NCBI GenBank assembly: GCA_002381765.1 | Contig: DFXX01000015.1 | Location: forward strand, 1 to 63,123 | Origin: Bacteriovoracaceae bacterium UBA4097 | GTDB lineage: Bacteria; Bdellovibrionota; Bacteriovoracia; Bacteriovoracales; Bacteriovoracaceae | Length of the DNA stretch: 63,123 nucleotides | Direction: 5' to 3' | In this document: piece by piece, positions 16,252 through 24,919 of the stretch | Layout: every line of letters starts with the position of its first letter | Numbering within the stretch: the stretch's first letter is position 1 | Program-made: the position numbers and the translations under genes | Notes under the pieces: model-generated | The model's database searches: none | Told to the model about the DNA's origin: nothing | Seen by the model: only the letters and a program-made list of their open reading frames with translations

Positions 16252-17286
16252 TCAGCTAAGGTTAAAAAATTTAAGAAACACTGCCACGAGGAGTGCCAGT
16301 AAAAAGTAAGAAAGGATTATTTGAAACCAAACTACAAATCGCGCACCATTTGTAAGAGGCAAAATATCGGCAGGAGTATTGTTTGTAGCTATCATTGACG
16401 AAAGGTAAAAAAAGTCCATTAAACTGGGATTTTCCACTAACTCATCAAAATTAAACTTCATAACTGTACTCGGAGGGGCCATTACATTAAGTACAGCTCC
16501 ATAAAATATATTCTTGAATCTCGCTCGCTTACTTTCTGAGATTAAGGAAAAATACTTTTCCACTTCACCTTTTAATGTGAAATTGAGCTCAAATAGTTTT
16601 CCTTCGGCATTCTCTTTAAGAAAATGATTACGAAATATTGTGGCAGATTCAAACAATTTTTGGGCAATCTGATTATCAACAGGATTAAGACTTTGATTTC
16701 TTATCTGTTTTTCAACTTCTGGGGGAGATTTCTCCAAATATTCACTCATAACATGAATTGGAAAAAGTGAAGTAAAAATATTATCTCTGTAAAAATCTAT
16801 TTTAAATTGCATTACTCCATATTTAGCAAATGTCCCTTCAACAAGCTTTGTTGGGGTAACCCCTCTTACAAAGTTATCCTTGAAATCATCCCAATGTTTG
16901 GCATCTTTTGGAAATTGTCGTTGTAGTGATCTATCTTGATTTAAAGATTGCCAGTGGATATTTGTTGAATCGCCTGCAAATGAACTCAAAAGAAGATCAT
17001 TTTTTGCTTTTATTTCTAATCTTTGCCTAATATCACCTACAAGCATAAAAGCTGGCATGGGAATTGTAAATCCCTGCAATGCTTTTCCCTTATAGTAAGT
17101 GATATTTGCCATTTGATATGATTGAATAAAATAATAGATAAAGGTAAATATCAGAATGAAGCTACCATATAAAACGAGAGTCGTGCCTAACAGAAGTATT
17201 TTGTTATTTATTATCGCATTCAAGATGATTTTAAGAGTTGCTATAAAAAGCGTTAACTTCTGCATCATAAATATTTTTCCATTCAA
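16252..17286 (-). CDS. Channel-like membrane protein with degenerate K+ filter
   Basis: A 344-residue protein. The first membrane segment is at about 31-55 (LLLGTTLVLYGSFILIFTFI). A roughly 230-residue soluble domain follows. The C-terminus reads like the pore helix, filter and second helix of two-segment ion channels: a MDFFYLSSMIA pore helix (about 290-300), then TNNTPAD (301-307) where a potassium channel has T-V-G-Y-G-D, then ILPLTNGARF and a final membrane helix (319-338). The filter glycines are absent, so potassium selectivity is unlikely. A large domain between the first helix and the pore is unusual. It neighbours a DUF3800 gene on the same strand, 73 bp apart. Possibly a membrane-permeabilising defence effector (inference). 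Confidence 0.55.
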   Translation of the reverse strand: MNGKIFMMQKLTLFIATLKIILNAIINNKILLLGTTLVLYGSFILIFTFIYYFIQSYQMANITYYKGKALQGFTIPMPAFMLVGDIRQRLEIKAKNDLLLSSFAGDSTNIHWQSLNQDRSLQRQFPKDAKHWDDFKDNFVRGVTPTKLVEGTFAKYGVMQFKIDFYRDNIFTSLFPIHVMSEYLEKSPPEVEKQIRNQSLNPVDNQIAQKLFESATIFRNHFLKENAEGKLFELNFTLKGEVEKYFSLISESKRARFKNIFYGAVLNVMAPPSTVMKFNFDELVENPSLMDFFYLSSMIATNNTPADILPLTNGARFVVWFQIILSYFLLALLVAVFLKFFNLS

Positions 17287-17359
17287 ATAATGTTAAGACC
17301 AAACTTCATCTTATACTTTAGAGGCATAAATTTAACTGCAAGTAATCTTGTTCTACATA

Positions 17360-18361
17360 TTAAAGGAGCATTTGTTTTGCTAAATCTGATGTAGAAACCA
17401 AAAAGCCATAGTAAGGCCTTCTAACCTTGGACGCGACCTCAGAGAAAGCGAGTAAATCGAAAACGTAATTTTCATCTACAGCTTTTTGAACACACAACTT
17501 CCCTAGATTCTTCCATCCTGATTGTTGAAGAGTCCCGTTACATGCTCTTCTCACTGTTGTAGTAAGTATGTCAGCAAGCTGCACACCTAAATCACTAGCT
17601 GAATCTACAAAACGCAAATTCTCCATAATCTTTTTTAAGTCATAACCACGTCTATTATTGTTACCCTTGAAAGCTCCCTGCTCTTGTAAATAAGCTGGGA
17701 TTTCCATTAAAAATTTTTCCATATAACTATAGTCAAAGTCTAAGCAGGCAATTGTTGGCTCTCTAAGAGATTGAGTTTGCAAAAAACCGCAAACTACTTT
17801 TTTCCATAACTTCTCATACTCTGTAATATTCTTATTCTTGGCGTCGATTATCCATTCAAACGTTTCCAAAATGTCTGGATATCTTTGAACATAATAAAGG
17901 ACAGCATTTCGCTTAACTTTCTCAATCAACGAGGTCAGAATTTGCATTTGAATATAGTTAGGACCCGATAAAGCTTTTATTCTTCTCTCTACGTCTTGCA
18001 AATCAACTTTCATTGATTGGTGTTGCATCTTTTCTAAATCAACAAGGAATTTCTCAGCTTGCTTTGATTTATGGAAATTAACTTCTTCCTCTTCTTCGAG
18101 ACTCATATCAACTATCGAAGCAAAAAATGTACAATCAGTGTAACTAAGCATTCTGATTACATCATTTACCTGAGACTCACTTAACTTACTTCCCTTGAAT
18201 TCTGAGTTTTTATCACCCCATTGCCGCTTCAATACTTTGAAGTTATTGAAAATTAGATTTTCCTCTGATTCTGGAATAACAAGCGCCCCAACACAGCACG
18301 TATAAATCTTCCCTTCAGGAGGAATAGTAAAATTACCAGATTCATCTATATAGGTTTTCAA
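17360..18361 (-). CDS. DUF3800 domain protein (island C)
   Basis: A 333-residue protein with the DUF3800 hallmarks: N-terminal TYIDESGNF and late GVQLADILTTTVRRA, the usual acidic positions of this RNase H-like family. A run of five Glu at about residue 88 is notable. It is a different subtype from the DUF3800 protein of island A. It is the upstream partner of the channel-like gene on the same strand, so the two may act as a pair. The biochemical activity is not known from sequence. Confidence 0.75.
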   Translation of the reverse strand: MKTYIDESGNFTIPPEGKIYTCCVGALVIPESEENLIFNNFKVLKRQWGDKNSEFKGSKLSESQVNDVIRMLSYTDCTFFASIVDMSLEEEEEVNFHKSKQAEKFLVDLEKMQHQSMKVDLQDVERRIKALSGPNYIQMQILTSLIEKVKRNAVLYYVQRYPDILETFEWIIDAKNKNITEYEKLWKKVVCGFLQTQSLREPTIACLDFDYSYMEKFLMEIPAYLQEQGAFKGNNNRRGYDLKKIMENLRFVDSASDLGVQLADILTTTVRRACNGTLQQSGWKNLGKLCVQKAVDENYVFDLLAFSEVASKVRRPYYGFLVSTSDLAKQMLL

Positions 18362-18442
18362 ATATTTCCCAGTGATTTCATATTATTCGTTCTATGGCCG
18401 TTTCCCATTCTTGAATCTTAACCATTTAATAGTCAGATACCT

Positions 18443-19450
18443 CTAGGAAATCTTCTTCTTTATTTCTTCTTCAACTCTTTTCTTTACAATGAACTCAATA
18501 AGTTCTTTTGATTCACGCCCTAACTTTTCTTTGGCATCAAGGACTTTATACTTCGATATCTCCTTATGGCTCAATCCGAAATTATTTCCTAGTTCGTAAT
18601 ATTTTTTTGTATGGATAGACTCAAGGACTTTGCTTGTTCTGAAAGCTGAAGGATTAATTTCTCCAAACTCTTTCAAATGCCTCCTCACAATTCTAAAAAC
18701 AGTAGATCCATCGATTGGATGGTTAGACTTCTTTATGAAATCACTTTGTAATACAAAATCATTAGTTCCTATTTTGTATCGTGAAAATACTTCTCTCATC
18801 AAGAAAAATGACTTTAGTCGTTCTACTGCACGGGAAGTTAAATTTAATACGCGACTTCGATATGTTTTCTCATTTCTTATAACTAATTTTGGCTCATTAC
18901 CTTGTAATTCTAAAAAATCTCCAAACTTTAAGTTACAAATCTCTGATCTTTTGAGCCCAAAAGCCGCAAGAAGAAATAATACCAAGCGTGCATTATTCTC
19001 CTTAAAACTGTCTTGGGGAATTGCGTCCATCAGGGTTTCGATATTTAAATTTTCCGGCAGAGTCTGTATCTTGAAATCAAAAAAAGTTAATAGAATTCGG
19101 TCAAAATGATCCATGGGATTTCGAAAAATGAGTTCTTCCTTCATCCCCCATTTAAAGAATGCATTCAGGGTATAAATTGTCCTTGAGATAGTTGATTTGG
19201 CCCGTTCTGAAGATCTAAGTTCTTTCAGATACAATCTACAGGCTTTCTGAAGCACCTGTTCATCAAAATCACCTCTTACAGGTTCAAGAACACGGCAAAC
19301 TGTATATAAATCATTTAGAACCCTATGATAGGCCCTTCTGGTGTTCTCATTTTTAAAGCCATTAAGAAAAACTTCAAAATCAGTAGGTTTCATTTTGCTC
19401 GAATCAAAAATTAAGTTTTCAGCACACCCTTTTCGGTCAACTATTGTCAA
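18443..19450 (-). CDS. Divergent tyrosine recombinase-like protein
   Basis: A 335-residue protein. The N-terminal SAM-like core-binding domain (about 25-110, with ENTRRAYHRVLNDLY) and C-terminal domain follow the tyrosine recombinase plan. The first Arg is present in FGLKRSEICNLKF and a Lys in RNEKTYRSR. The second catalytic box is degraded: PSAFRTS where HxLRHT is usual. The conserved LGH is not clear, though a Tyr remains in SKYKVLD. The protein may bind att-like DNA without full recombinase activity, or be a specialised resolvase. It is divergent from the 257-residue gene at 19486. Confidence 0.6.
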   Translation of the reverse strand: MTIVDRKGCAENLIFDSSKMKPTDFEVFLNGFKNENTRRAYHRVLNDLYTVCRVLEPVRGDFDEQVLQKACRLYLKELRSSERAKSTISRTIYTLNAFFKWGMKEELIFRNPMDHFDRILLTFFDFKIQTLPENLNIETLMDAIPQDSFKENNARLVLFLLAAFGLKRSEICNLKFGDFLELQGNEPKLVIRNEKTYRSRVLNLTSRAVERLKSFFLMREVFSRYKIGTNDFVLQSDFIKKSNHPIDGSTVFRIVRRHLKEFGEINPSAFRTSKVLESIHTKKYYELGNNFGLSHKEISKYKVLDAKEKLGRESKELIEFIVKKRVEEEIKKKIS

Positions 19451-19485
19451 AGCTTTAGAATTGTGTTCTCGAATTAAGGATTCTT

Positions 19486-20259
19486 ATGATCTCGACTAGT
19501 GAAACTGTGGCTTTGGATGACCTTTTCCAAACACATGACCTAAATATTGATGATATGTTTGATGTTCTTACACCTCACATAGCCTCTACAATTCACGATA
19601 TTATTTCCCGCTTAAAATTTGATACTTCAACAAACCAGCCTATTGACGATATAGATAATTTTGAATTCAAGCCTGATCCGGGATTGATAAGAATCTGCAA
19701 GGACCTCAAAATCAAGTTAAATGTTAAATTTCATAATGAATCACTTGAAGCTAAATTAGCTAACTCTATTACAATCTATTTCATTTTCACTTCTTTCTTC
19801 CTTTTTTTAAAAGCTCACGCTGTACCATTGGTTCATGAATATCAGAAAAAAGCCCCAGACCAAAAAATGTCTCCATTGAGTCAAAAAATGCTTCAAGAAG
19901 CTATCATTGAAGAACCTGAAAACTTCCAATCCTGCCTTGAGACGACAAAAATACTTGAAGGCACTATGTCTTATGCTACCTCCTCACTAACTAATTTCAT
20001 CGCTAATAATTGTGGACCCGGCCGGAATAGCTACTTCATGGCCTATTGGCTTTGCTCAGAACTTGCAAAGACTCTAAGAGAGTTTCGTTCTTCTAAAACC
20101 GTTACTGATGTGATGACAATTTTAGAAGCACTTGAAAAAAGTCATCCTCAATTCTTTGATGATTTTCCTCCACTCGATAGAGAGACGATCAAGCAAGCAA
20201 TTAGGAGAGGAGACAAACTAAACAAAGAAGTAACGCAAGACACCGCCACAGGGGTCTAA
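19486..20259 (+). CDS. Hypothetical protein, unknown
   Basis: I do not recognise this 257-residue acidic, mostly helical protein. A hydrophobic stretch at about 95-108 (ITIYFIFTSFFLFLKAH) could be a single membrane helix or a buried core. It contains no catalytic motif that I can see. It sits divergently from the recombinase-like gene and upstream of the excisionase-like gene, so it belongs to the backbone of island C. Confidence 0.6.
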   Translation: MISTSETVALDDLFQTHDLNIDDMFDVLTPHIASTIHDIISRLKFDTSTNQPIDDIDNFEFKPDPGLIRICKDLKIKLNVKFHNESLEAKLANSITIYFIFTSFFLFLKAHAVPLVHEYQKKAPDQKMSPLSQKMLQEAIIEEPENFQSCLETTKILEGTMSYATSSLTNFIANNCGPGRNSYFMAYWLCSELAKTLREFRSSKTVTDVMTILEALEKSHPQFFDDFPPLDRETIKQAIRRGDKLNKEVTQDTATGV

Positions 20260-20370
20260 ATTATTTATTTTCTCGTCCAATTCTGAATCCTCTCAAAAAC
20301 ACTAGGCCTAAATAGACTAGATTCAATTCAGCAATACCGCTGAAAAGAACTCTTCTCTATAGGAGGCAAT

Positions 20371-20562
20371 ATGAATTCCAGTTCTAGTAGTTCAATTCTA
20401 ACGTTTGAAGAAGCCTGCAATTTCTTGAAAATCAAAAAGTCGAGACTTCGCACGGCGGTCTTTCGGCGTGAAATTCCCTACATCAAAATTGGACGATTAA
20501 TTCGATTTGATCTTGATGATCTCAAAACTTGGCTAATGAAATTAAAATCGAATTACGATTAA
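20371..20562 (+). CDS. Excisionase-like HTH_17 protein
   Basis: A 63-residue DNA-binding protein of the MerR-like excisionase type: ILTFEEACNFLKIKKSRLRT, then IPYIKIGRLIRFDLDDLKTWL. Such proteins bend DNA at att sites to favour excision and often also control transcription. A strong ribosome site (AGGAGG) lies 5 bases before the ATG. It is 900 bp upstream of the integrase and in the same direction. Confidence 0.75.
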   Translation: MNSSSSSSILTFEEACNFLKIKKSRLRTAVFRREIPYIKIGRLIRFDLDDLKTWLMKLKSNYD

Positions 20563-20822
20563 TTTCCAGATATTTTCTGCATTTTTCGTTTTATGGAAAT
20601 TTCTATCAATTTCCGAGGAAAAACCGAAAATCCCATGAACTTTCTTGAATTTTCATTAAATTGAAATTTGAAGTGCAGAAAGCAGTCACTTTTCCGCGAA
20701 AATCCCACGATTTTTTACGGAAATTCAACAAATATCAAGAATTGAAATAATGCGGATTTTGCCAAAAAATCGCCATTCTTTTCAAATAGATCATAATTTT
20801 TACTAATTATGGAGGATTTTAT
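20563..20822. other. AT-rich repeat-bearing region, possible origin
   Basis: No gene is visible. CGAAAATCCCA occurs at 20625-20635 and again at 20697-20707, and several GGAAATT / AATTTCC stretches are scattered around. It lies directly upstream of an HTH replication-type gene, so an origin or autoregulatory site is possible. The repeats are seen; the function is inferred. Confidence 0.4.
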
Positions 20823-21344
20823 ATGACAGCAAAAAATGAATTAACCGGAAATTATACGAGAATTTCCAATTCCGTTATCAGAGACCCGAAGCTTTCACCT
20901 TACGCTAAAACGATCTATATGCTCATTAGAAGCTATTCCCCAAGCTATCCGAGTTATGCTCATATTAAGCGTGAAACAGGTATTAAAAGCAAAACGACTA
21001 TTGCACGTGGCTTGCATGAACTAGAAGTAAGAAGTCTTATTAGAAGAATTAATTCTCCTTCTCACAAGTCCAACTTATATGAATTTCCCTCAGTCATTCC
21101 AGTGGACCAACCTATTCCATCTCATGAACTTGAACCAGTCCAGGACATGGACACTAATAAGACTAATCAAATAATACCAATTAATAAGGCATCAGAATCC
21201 TCTCCGGCTCCACCCGTCGAGGATTCTGTGCGAAAGGAAATCTTTGCTGAAGCACAGTCTTCTTTAGGTACAGAAGCTAAGCAACGGTACAGGCATAAGA
21301 AAAGGCCAACATTTATTATTGAGGCTTCAAAGCAGGATGTATGA
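20823..21344 (+). CDS. Helix-turn-helix protein, replication-initiator-like
   Basis: A 173-residue protein. Residues 10-80 form a winged-helix of the HTH_36/RepA-N-terminal kind (NSVIRDPKLSPYAKTIYMLI, then SYAHIKRETGIKSKTTIARG). The remainder is low-complexity and basic at the end. Such proteins start replication in plasmids and integrative elements or regulate them. The ATG follows a good GGAGG site. The stop overlaps the first possible ATG of the integrase (ATGA at 21341-21344), so the two genes are coupled. Confidence 0.6.
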   Translation: MTAKNELTGNYTRISNSVIRDPKLSPYAKTIYMLIRSYSPSYPSYAHIKRETGIKSKTTIARGLHELEVRSLIRRINSPSHKSNLYEFPSVIPVDQPIPSHELEPVQDMDTNKTNQIIPINKASESSPAPPVEDSVRKEIFAEAQSSLGTEAKQRYRHKKRPTFIIEASKQDV

Positions 21345-21460
21345 CTTTCAGAGAGTCTTCACAAGAGCACAAGGTGTCTGATATAGAGTCAGACACCGCT
21401 CTTTTCCATTCAAATAGAGGTACCAGCAATAGGCAACAAGCTCCAACCAAAGGAACTTGT

Positions 21461-22510
21461 ATGACTAAGACTAGAACAAAAGCTAAGTACAGAGTTGACG
21501 TGAGACTTCCAGATGGTAGGCGCATATCAAAGGTCTTTGACCGCAAATATGACGCTGAGAAATTTAAAACCGAAATGAAGATTGAAAAACTTCGTTTCGA
21601 TTCATCAGGTGTCACGATCAATAATTTAATACCGTTTAAAGATTTTGCAGAAGATTGGTTTCAAAATAACGTCAAGAATCGTAAGTCGCCTCAGACTCAG
21701 CGAAACTATATCGGAGATCTGAAAAACTACATCTATCCTGTCGTCGGGGATACTAAGCTTAAAGATATTAACATCAGGCACGCACGGGCGATTGAAAATA
21801 AGATGCTCGAACTTGGGAAACATCCAAGGACTGTGAACAAGGTGATAATGGTCTTCAAGACAGTACTCAATGATGCAGTTAGATCTGATAATCTTTTGAA
21901 GAATCCCATCAAGGGCTATCCCGAACTTTCAGAACCCCCGAAGGATCTTACGTACTGGTCAAAAGAAGAAATCAAAATCTTTCTCGATTATGTGAAGAAT
22001 GATCCCTTTTATGATCTTTATGTCGTTACCTTAAATTCCGGCATGAGATTAGGCGAAGTTCTGGGCCTTTTATGGGACAAAATAGACTTTGTTAATGGTC
22101 AGATTGTGGTTTCGCGCAGCCTAGGTCGAAGTGGCCTTAAACACACTACAAAGACCCATAAAAGTCGTTTCATTCCTATGAATGCCAAGGTAAGGACTGT
22201 CCTTGAAAAATGCTTTAAAGAGCGTTTAAACGATCAGTTTGTCTTCACTGAGGCAAATGGGGATCACCTGGACTATAACCATGTGACCGAAAGGCATTTT
22301 ATGGTGGCCCAACGTGAAGCGGGCCTTTCAAAGATTATTCGTTTCCACGATCTCAGGCATACTTTTGCGAGTCATTTCATGATGAATGGAGGAAACCTCT
22401 ATACGCTTCAAAAGTTGTTAGGGCATTCCGATATTCAGACGACGATGATTTATGCTCATTTGGATGCTGAATTTCTAAAAGAATCAATATCTCTTATAGG
22501 GTTCGAGTAG
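21461..22510 (+). CDS. Tyrosine integrase of island C
   Basis: A site-specific recombinase that would insert and excise island C at the ssrA 3' end. From ATG 21461, behind AAAGGAAC, it has 349 residues; the frame is open from 21341. The arm-binding N-terminus (KYRVDVRLPDGRRISKVFD), core-binding domain and catalytic domain are complete: Arg in NSGMRLGEVLGLLW, Lys in THKSRFIP, HDLRHTFASH, then LGHSDIQTTMIYAHLD with the nucleophilic Tyr. All six catalytic positions appear intact. A bidirectional terminator follows directly. Confidence 0.9.
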   Translation: MTKTRTKAKYRVDVRLPDGRRISKVFDRKYDAEKFKTEMKIEKLRFDSSGVTINNLIPFKDFAEDWFQNNVKNRKSPQTQRNYIGDLKNYIYPVVGDTKLKDINIRHARAIENKMLELGKHPRTVNKVIMVFKTVLNDAVRSDNLLKNPIKGYPELSEPPKDLTYWSKEEIKIFLDYVKNDPFYDLYVVTLNSGMRLGEVLGLLWDKIDFVNGQIVVSRSLGRSGLKHTTKTHKSRFIPMNAKVRTVLEKCFKERLNDQFVFTEANGDHLDYNHVTERHFMVAQREAGLSKIIRFHDLRHTFASHFMMNGGNLYTLQKLLGHSDIQTTMIYAHLDAEFLKESISLIGFE

Positions 22511-22530
22511 GCATTGCCTTCTCGAACCCT
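22498..22530. terminator. Bidirectional terminator after int
   Basis: AGGGTTCGAG (22498-22507) pairs exactly with CTCGAACCCT (22521-22530), with further pairing inside (TAGGC/GCCTT). It overlaps the last codons of the integrase and separates it from the convergent PIN gene. Confidence 0.8.
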
Positions 22531-22532
22531 AT

Positions 22533-23735
22533 TTAATCAATGGACGCTTTAGCCTGTTTTTGCTCAATTGAGTTAATTACAAATGTGGTTTGAATCACAT
22601 CTAATTCAAAATTTAGAAACTTTACGACGTCTTCAATACTGGAGCTTGAATTTGAAGTTAAATCATTGAAATCTTTTCTAAAGCCATCAGAACTTAATTT
22701 CTCCACATCGAAGGATAAGCGTATTTGAAAGCCCATATCAATTGAAGCAAAAAAAGAATTTTCTTCATCTATGTAATTCTGATATGTATCGAAAGAAAAA
22801 TGCTTGCCTTCTTCTAAGAGTTTTTTCTCCCTGAATACAGGTATGTCTTGGAAATATGTTCCATCAATATAAATCTCACCAGCATCTTGAATAAATTCAC
22901 AATCGTTGTAACAAATTTCAAGTTCAGCAGTTTCACGAAAGTCTTTCTTTGCAGGAATCATGAAAGTTTGGTCTAGCCATGTAGCAAATCGAACTCTTTC
23001 AAGAGGAGAATAACGAAAAGCATTTGAGAACTGAGGAAGATTTTCAAGCTTTACTTTCTTTAACCAGCTAAGCACAGCTACTAAGTTATCAAAAGCTACA
23101 CTGTATTTGTGACTATTTTCGATTTCCTTTTTTACAAACTCAAGATCAAAGAAACTTTGAAAGTCTTTTACTAGAACTATATCTGGATTGTTGTTTTTGA
23201 GAATTTCTGAGATTTTCTTATCGCCGGTAACAAAAACATTTATATAGTCATCATTTATTACGGCTTCAATCTCTTCTAATATCAAACTATCGGGGATATG
23301 ATTTCTTGGATTATCAGACTTTTCAAAACATCCATACAAATTGAAATAATTATTAAATGAATTTTCAAAAATCTCAATTGAAGGTTTCTCCAAAATTTCA
23401 AAGGGAGCTAGTTTTTTTCTTATGGCTTTCTCAACTTTTTGAATCTCTGGCTCTTCCACTCGCTCTAAGTTGATTAATTTATCCGATGAGGCTAAATTAA
23501 TTTCAAAGTTCTTCATTTTTTGAATCAAATCATTATATGCCTCATTGAATTTTTTCACGTTTGTTGCGAATTCGTTTCGCTTCTGTCGTTCAAACTCTTT
23601 GAATACAAAATACGGTAAAACAAACTTCAGGATCGTTCCCTTAGATAAAGTAGCTAATAATGCGAACTCTCTCCCATTAAATGGGATTGCCCTCAATGAA
23701 TTCGTATCAACAAAAATCTTGTATCTATCTTTCAT
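22533..23735 (-). CDS. PIN-domain nuclease-like protein
   Basis: A 400-residue protein. The N-terminus carries the PIN ribonuclease motif IFVDTNSLR with the first catalytic Asp. The middle has HIPDSLILEEIEAV and VFVTGDKKISEI, which supply the other acidic residues. It fits the PIN/DUF4935 type. The C-terminal half (about 210-400) has no family I can name. PIN enzymes cut RNA, often as toxins or effectors. The next gene upstream on the same strand ends 26 bp before it, so the two probably form one transcript. Confidence 0.7.
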   Translation of the reverse strand: MKDRYKIFVDTNSLRAIPFNGREFALLATLSKGTILKFVLPYFVFKEFERQKRNEFATNVKKFNEAYNDLIQKMKNFEINLASSDKLINLERVEEPEIQKVEKAIRKKLAPFEILEKPSIEIFENSFNNYFNLYGCFEKSDNPRNHIPDSLILEEIEAVINDDYINVFVTGDKKISEILKNNNPDIVLVKDFQSFFDLEFVKKEIENSHKYSVAFDNLVAVLSWLKKVKLENLPQFSNAFRYSPLERVRFATWLDQTFMIPAKKDFRETAELEICYNDCEFIQDAGEIYIDGTYFQDIPVFREKKLLEEGKHFSFDTYQNYIDEENSFFASIDMGFQIRLSFDVEKLSSDGFRKDFNDLTSNSSSSIEDVVKFLNFELDVIQTTFVINSIEQKQAKASID

Positions 23736-23761
23736 ATCTCTCCGAACGAAGGTTATTTTTT

Positions 23762-24394
23762 TTATTTTATTTTAGGAAGTTTATTAAGAATTTTGTCTAT
23801 TTGATCATCACTCAAATTAGTCCTAAGTTTCAAAGAAAACCCATCATTTCGACGTTCCATTTCAAGCTCAAAATGTTTATTTGGTGTATATTTATTTTTA
23901 GCTTTTTTACCAAAAGTTTCTAGAGTCCTCTCTCTTAAGTTTGAAATAAAGGGTGATATGGGAACCGATAAGATTTCTATTATTTTTTTGCTTGTAGCAG
24001 TCGCTTGCCAAGCACTGGAGATGTCTTGTCCTACAGTAAGGAGAAGTAAATCTAGCATTAATTTTACAGAATCATCACTAAATAGAAAATCAACTAGAAT
24101 TGACCCTTTTCGAATTTCGACCACTTCTGATGTGAAAGGAATTTTCTTTTGATTCTTTTTGATAGCTTTTACAAGAGAAGAATATTCTACTCCTGTCATC
24201 TTGCTTTCACTAAGAATCTCAATAAGTGATTCGTAAAATGCTTTTTTGAAATCAACTGATAGGTGTAATAAATGCTCGAGATCATCTAAATAGACATCCC
24301 TATTGGATATTTCAAAGCTTACAGTGAATTTTCTTTGGTTCAAATTTTCGTATTTTCTTAGGGCAGTTTTTATTAAACTTTTATCATAAGCCAT
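23762..24394 (-). CDS. Hypothetical partner of the PIN protein
   Basis: I place the start at ATG 24394 (MAYDKSLIKTALRKYE), preceded by AAAAGGATG, giving 210 residues. The frame is open to 24592 but runs through the att copy and the island-end hairpin there, so the extra residues are unlikely to be real. The protein is mixed alpha/beta with a central hydrophobic stretch (SVKLMLDLLLLTVG). No family is recognised. Together with the PIN gene it may form a two-gene toxin or defence unit, which is inference. Confidence 0.6.
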   Translation of the reverse strand: MAYDKSLIKTALRKYENLNQRKFTVSFEISNRDVYLDDLEHLLHLSVDFKKAFYESLIEILSESKMTGVEYSSLVKAIKKNQKKIPFTSEVVEIRKGSILVDFLFSDDSVKLMLDLLLLTVGQDISSAWQATATSKKIIEILSVPISPFISNLRERTLETFGKKAKNKYTPNKHFELEMERRNDGFSLKLRTNLSDDQIDKILNKLPKIK

Positions 24395-24465
24395 CGCTTC
24401 ATCCTTTTGAGTAAAGAACTCTTCGGTTGAAAAAGGTGGTTGATAACTTAAGATTTCTGAACATC

Positions 24466-24535
24466 TTGCCACATTTCTGCCACACGCCCTTCCGGGCGTG
24501 TGAAAAATCTGAACAATTTCGATTAGTTTGGGGGC
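24466..24535. repeat. Island-end repeat, copy 2, with perfect hairpin
   Basis: TTGCCACATTT (24466-24476), the perfect hairpin CACACGCCC-TTCC-GGGCGTGTG (24481-24502), and AATTTCGATTAGTTTGGG (24518-24535) match the array at 2500-2562 in order and spacing. Next comes the att copy at 24548. Seen at the right end of island C. Confidence 0.65.
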
Positions 24536-24547
24536 CCACCTAAATAA

Positions 24548-24558
24548 TGGTGGAGGTG
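24548..24558 (-). repeat. att-like copy of the ssrA 3' end
   Basis: TGGTGGAGGTG is identical to the last 11 bases of ssrA, in the same orientation. It is the border between islands C and D. On length alone it could be chance; the conserved island-end repeat next to it makes it credible. Confidence 0.6.
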
Positions 24559-24874
24559 ATTTATAATCATATAAGTCTTTGTAAGTAAACAAATCCGGAT
24601 AACCAGTACACCATTCGGTACACCAACAACTTGCCTTATCAAACGTTCTTTAACCGACTGTGTCCCCAAATCTAAAACTTGAAACTGCAATTCCGATGTA
24701 GCATGACCCTCAACTGCCAACGGCTTCAGAGCCAAAAATGACCTTCAGGGGTGCTTTACGTATCTCTGAATGTCTTCAGCTTCGTAAATGCGACTTCGTA
24801 TTGCAGCCAGAAGGGGATTTTGGGTCTATTCATTTAGTGGTGAGGTTTTAACAAAAATATAATTTTGAAAAAAA
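24559..24874. other. Intergenic region right of the island C/D border
   Basis: A 70-codon minus frame (24523-24735) crosses the att copy and has no recognisable family, so I do not call it. Nothing else is supported. The first part reads like decayed coding sequence. Confidence 0.3.
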
Positions 24875-24912
24875 GAGCCTTCGAAAAACCCTTGTGGTTC
24901 ATCCGAAGGCTC
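24875..24912 (-). terminator. Terminator of the rmuC transcript
   Basis: GAGCCTTCG (24875-24883) pairs with CGAAGGCTC (24904-24912). On the minus strand the stem is followed by a run of T, 8 bp after the rmuC stop. Confidence 0.8.
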
Positions 24913-24919
24913 ACGCGAA

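Larger units (their letters stand above)
16054..24558. mobile_element. Genomic island C (integrative element with int, xis and rep-like genes)
   Basis: The island is bordered by att copies at 16054 and 24548, and TTGCCACATTT occurs inside both ends (16223 and 24466). It has a complete tyrosine integrase, an excisionase-like gene and an HTH replication-type gene on the plus strand. Minus-strand cargo flanks them: channel-like protein, DUF3800, a degenerate recombinase, PIN protein. It is the most self-sufficient of the islands and its integrase is a candidate for mobilising A and B. Confidence 0.7.

Noticed and set aside
24395..24592. Longer N-terminus for the gene at 23762
   Set aside because: The extra codons translate the island-end hairpin and att copy; ATG 24394 has a good ribosome site.
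24523..24735. 70-codon minus frame crossing the att copy at 24548
   Set aside because: It spans an island border and has no recognisable family; possibly decayed coding sequence, not a supported gene.
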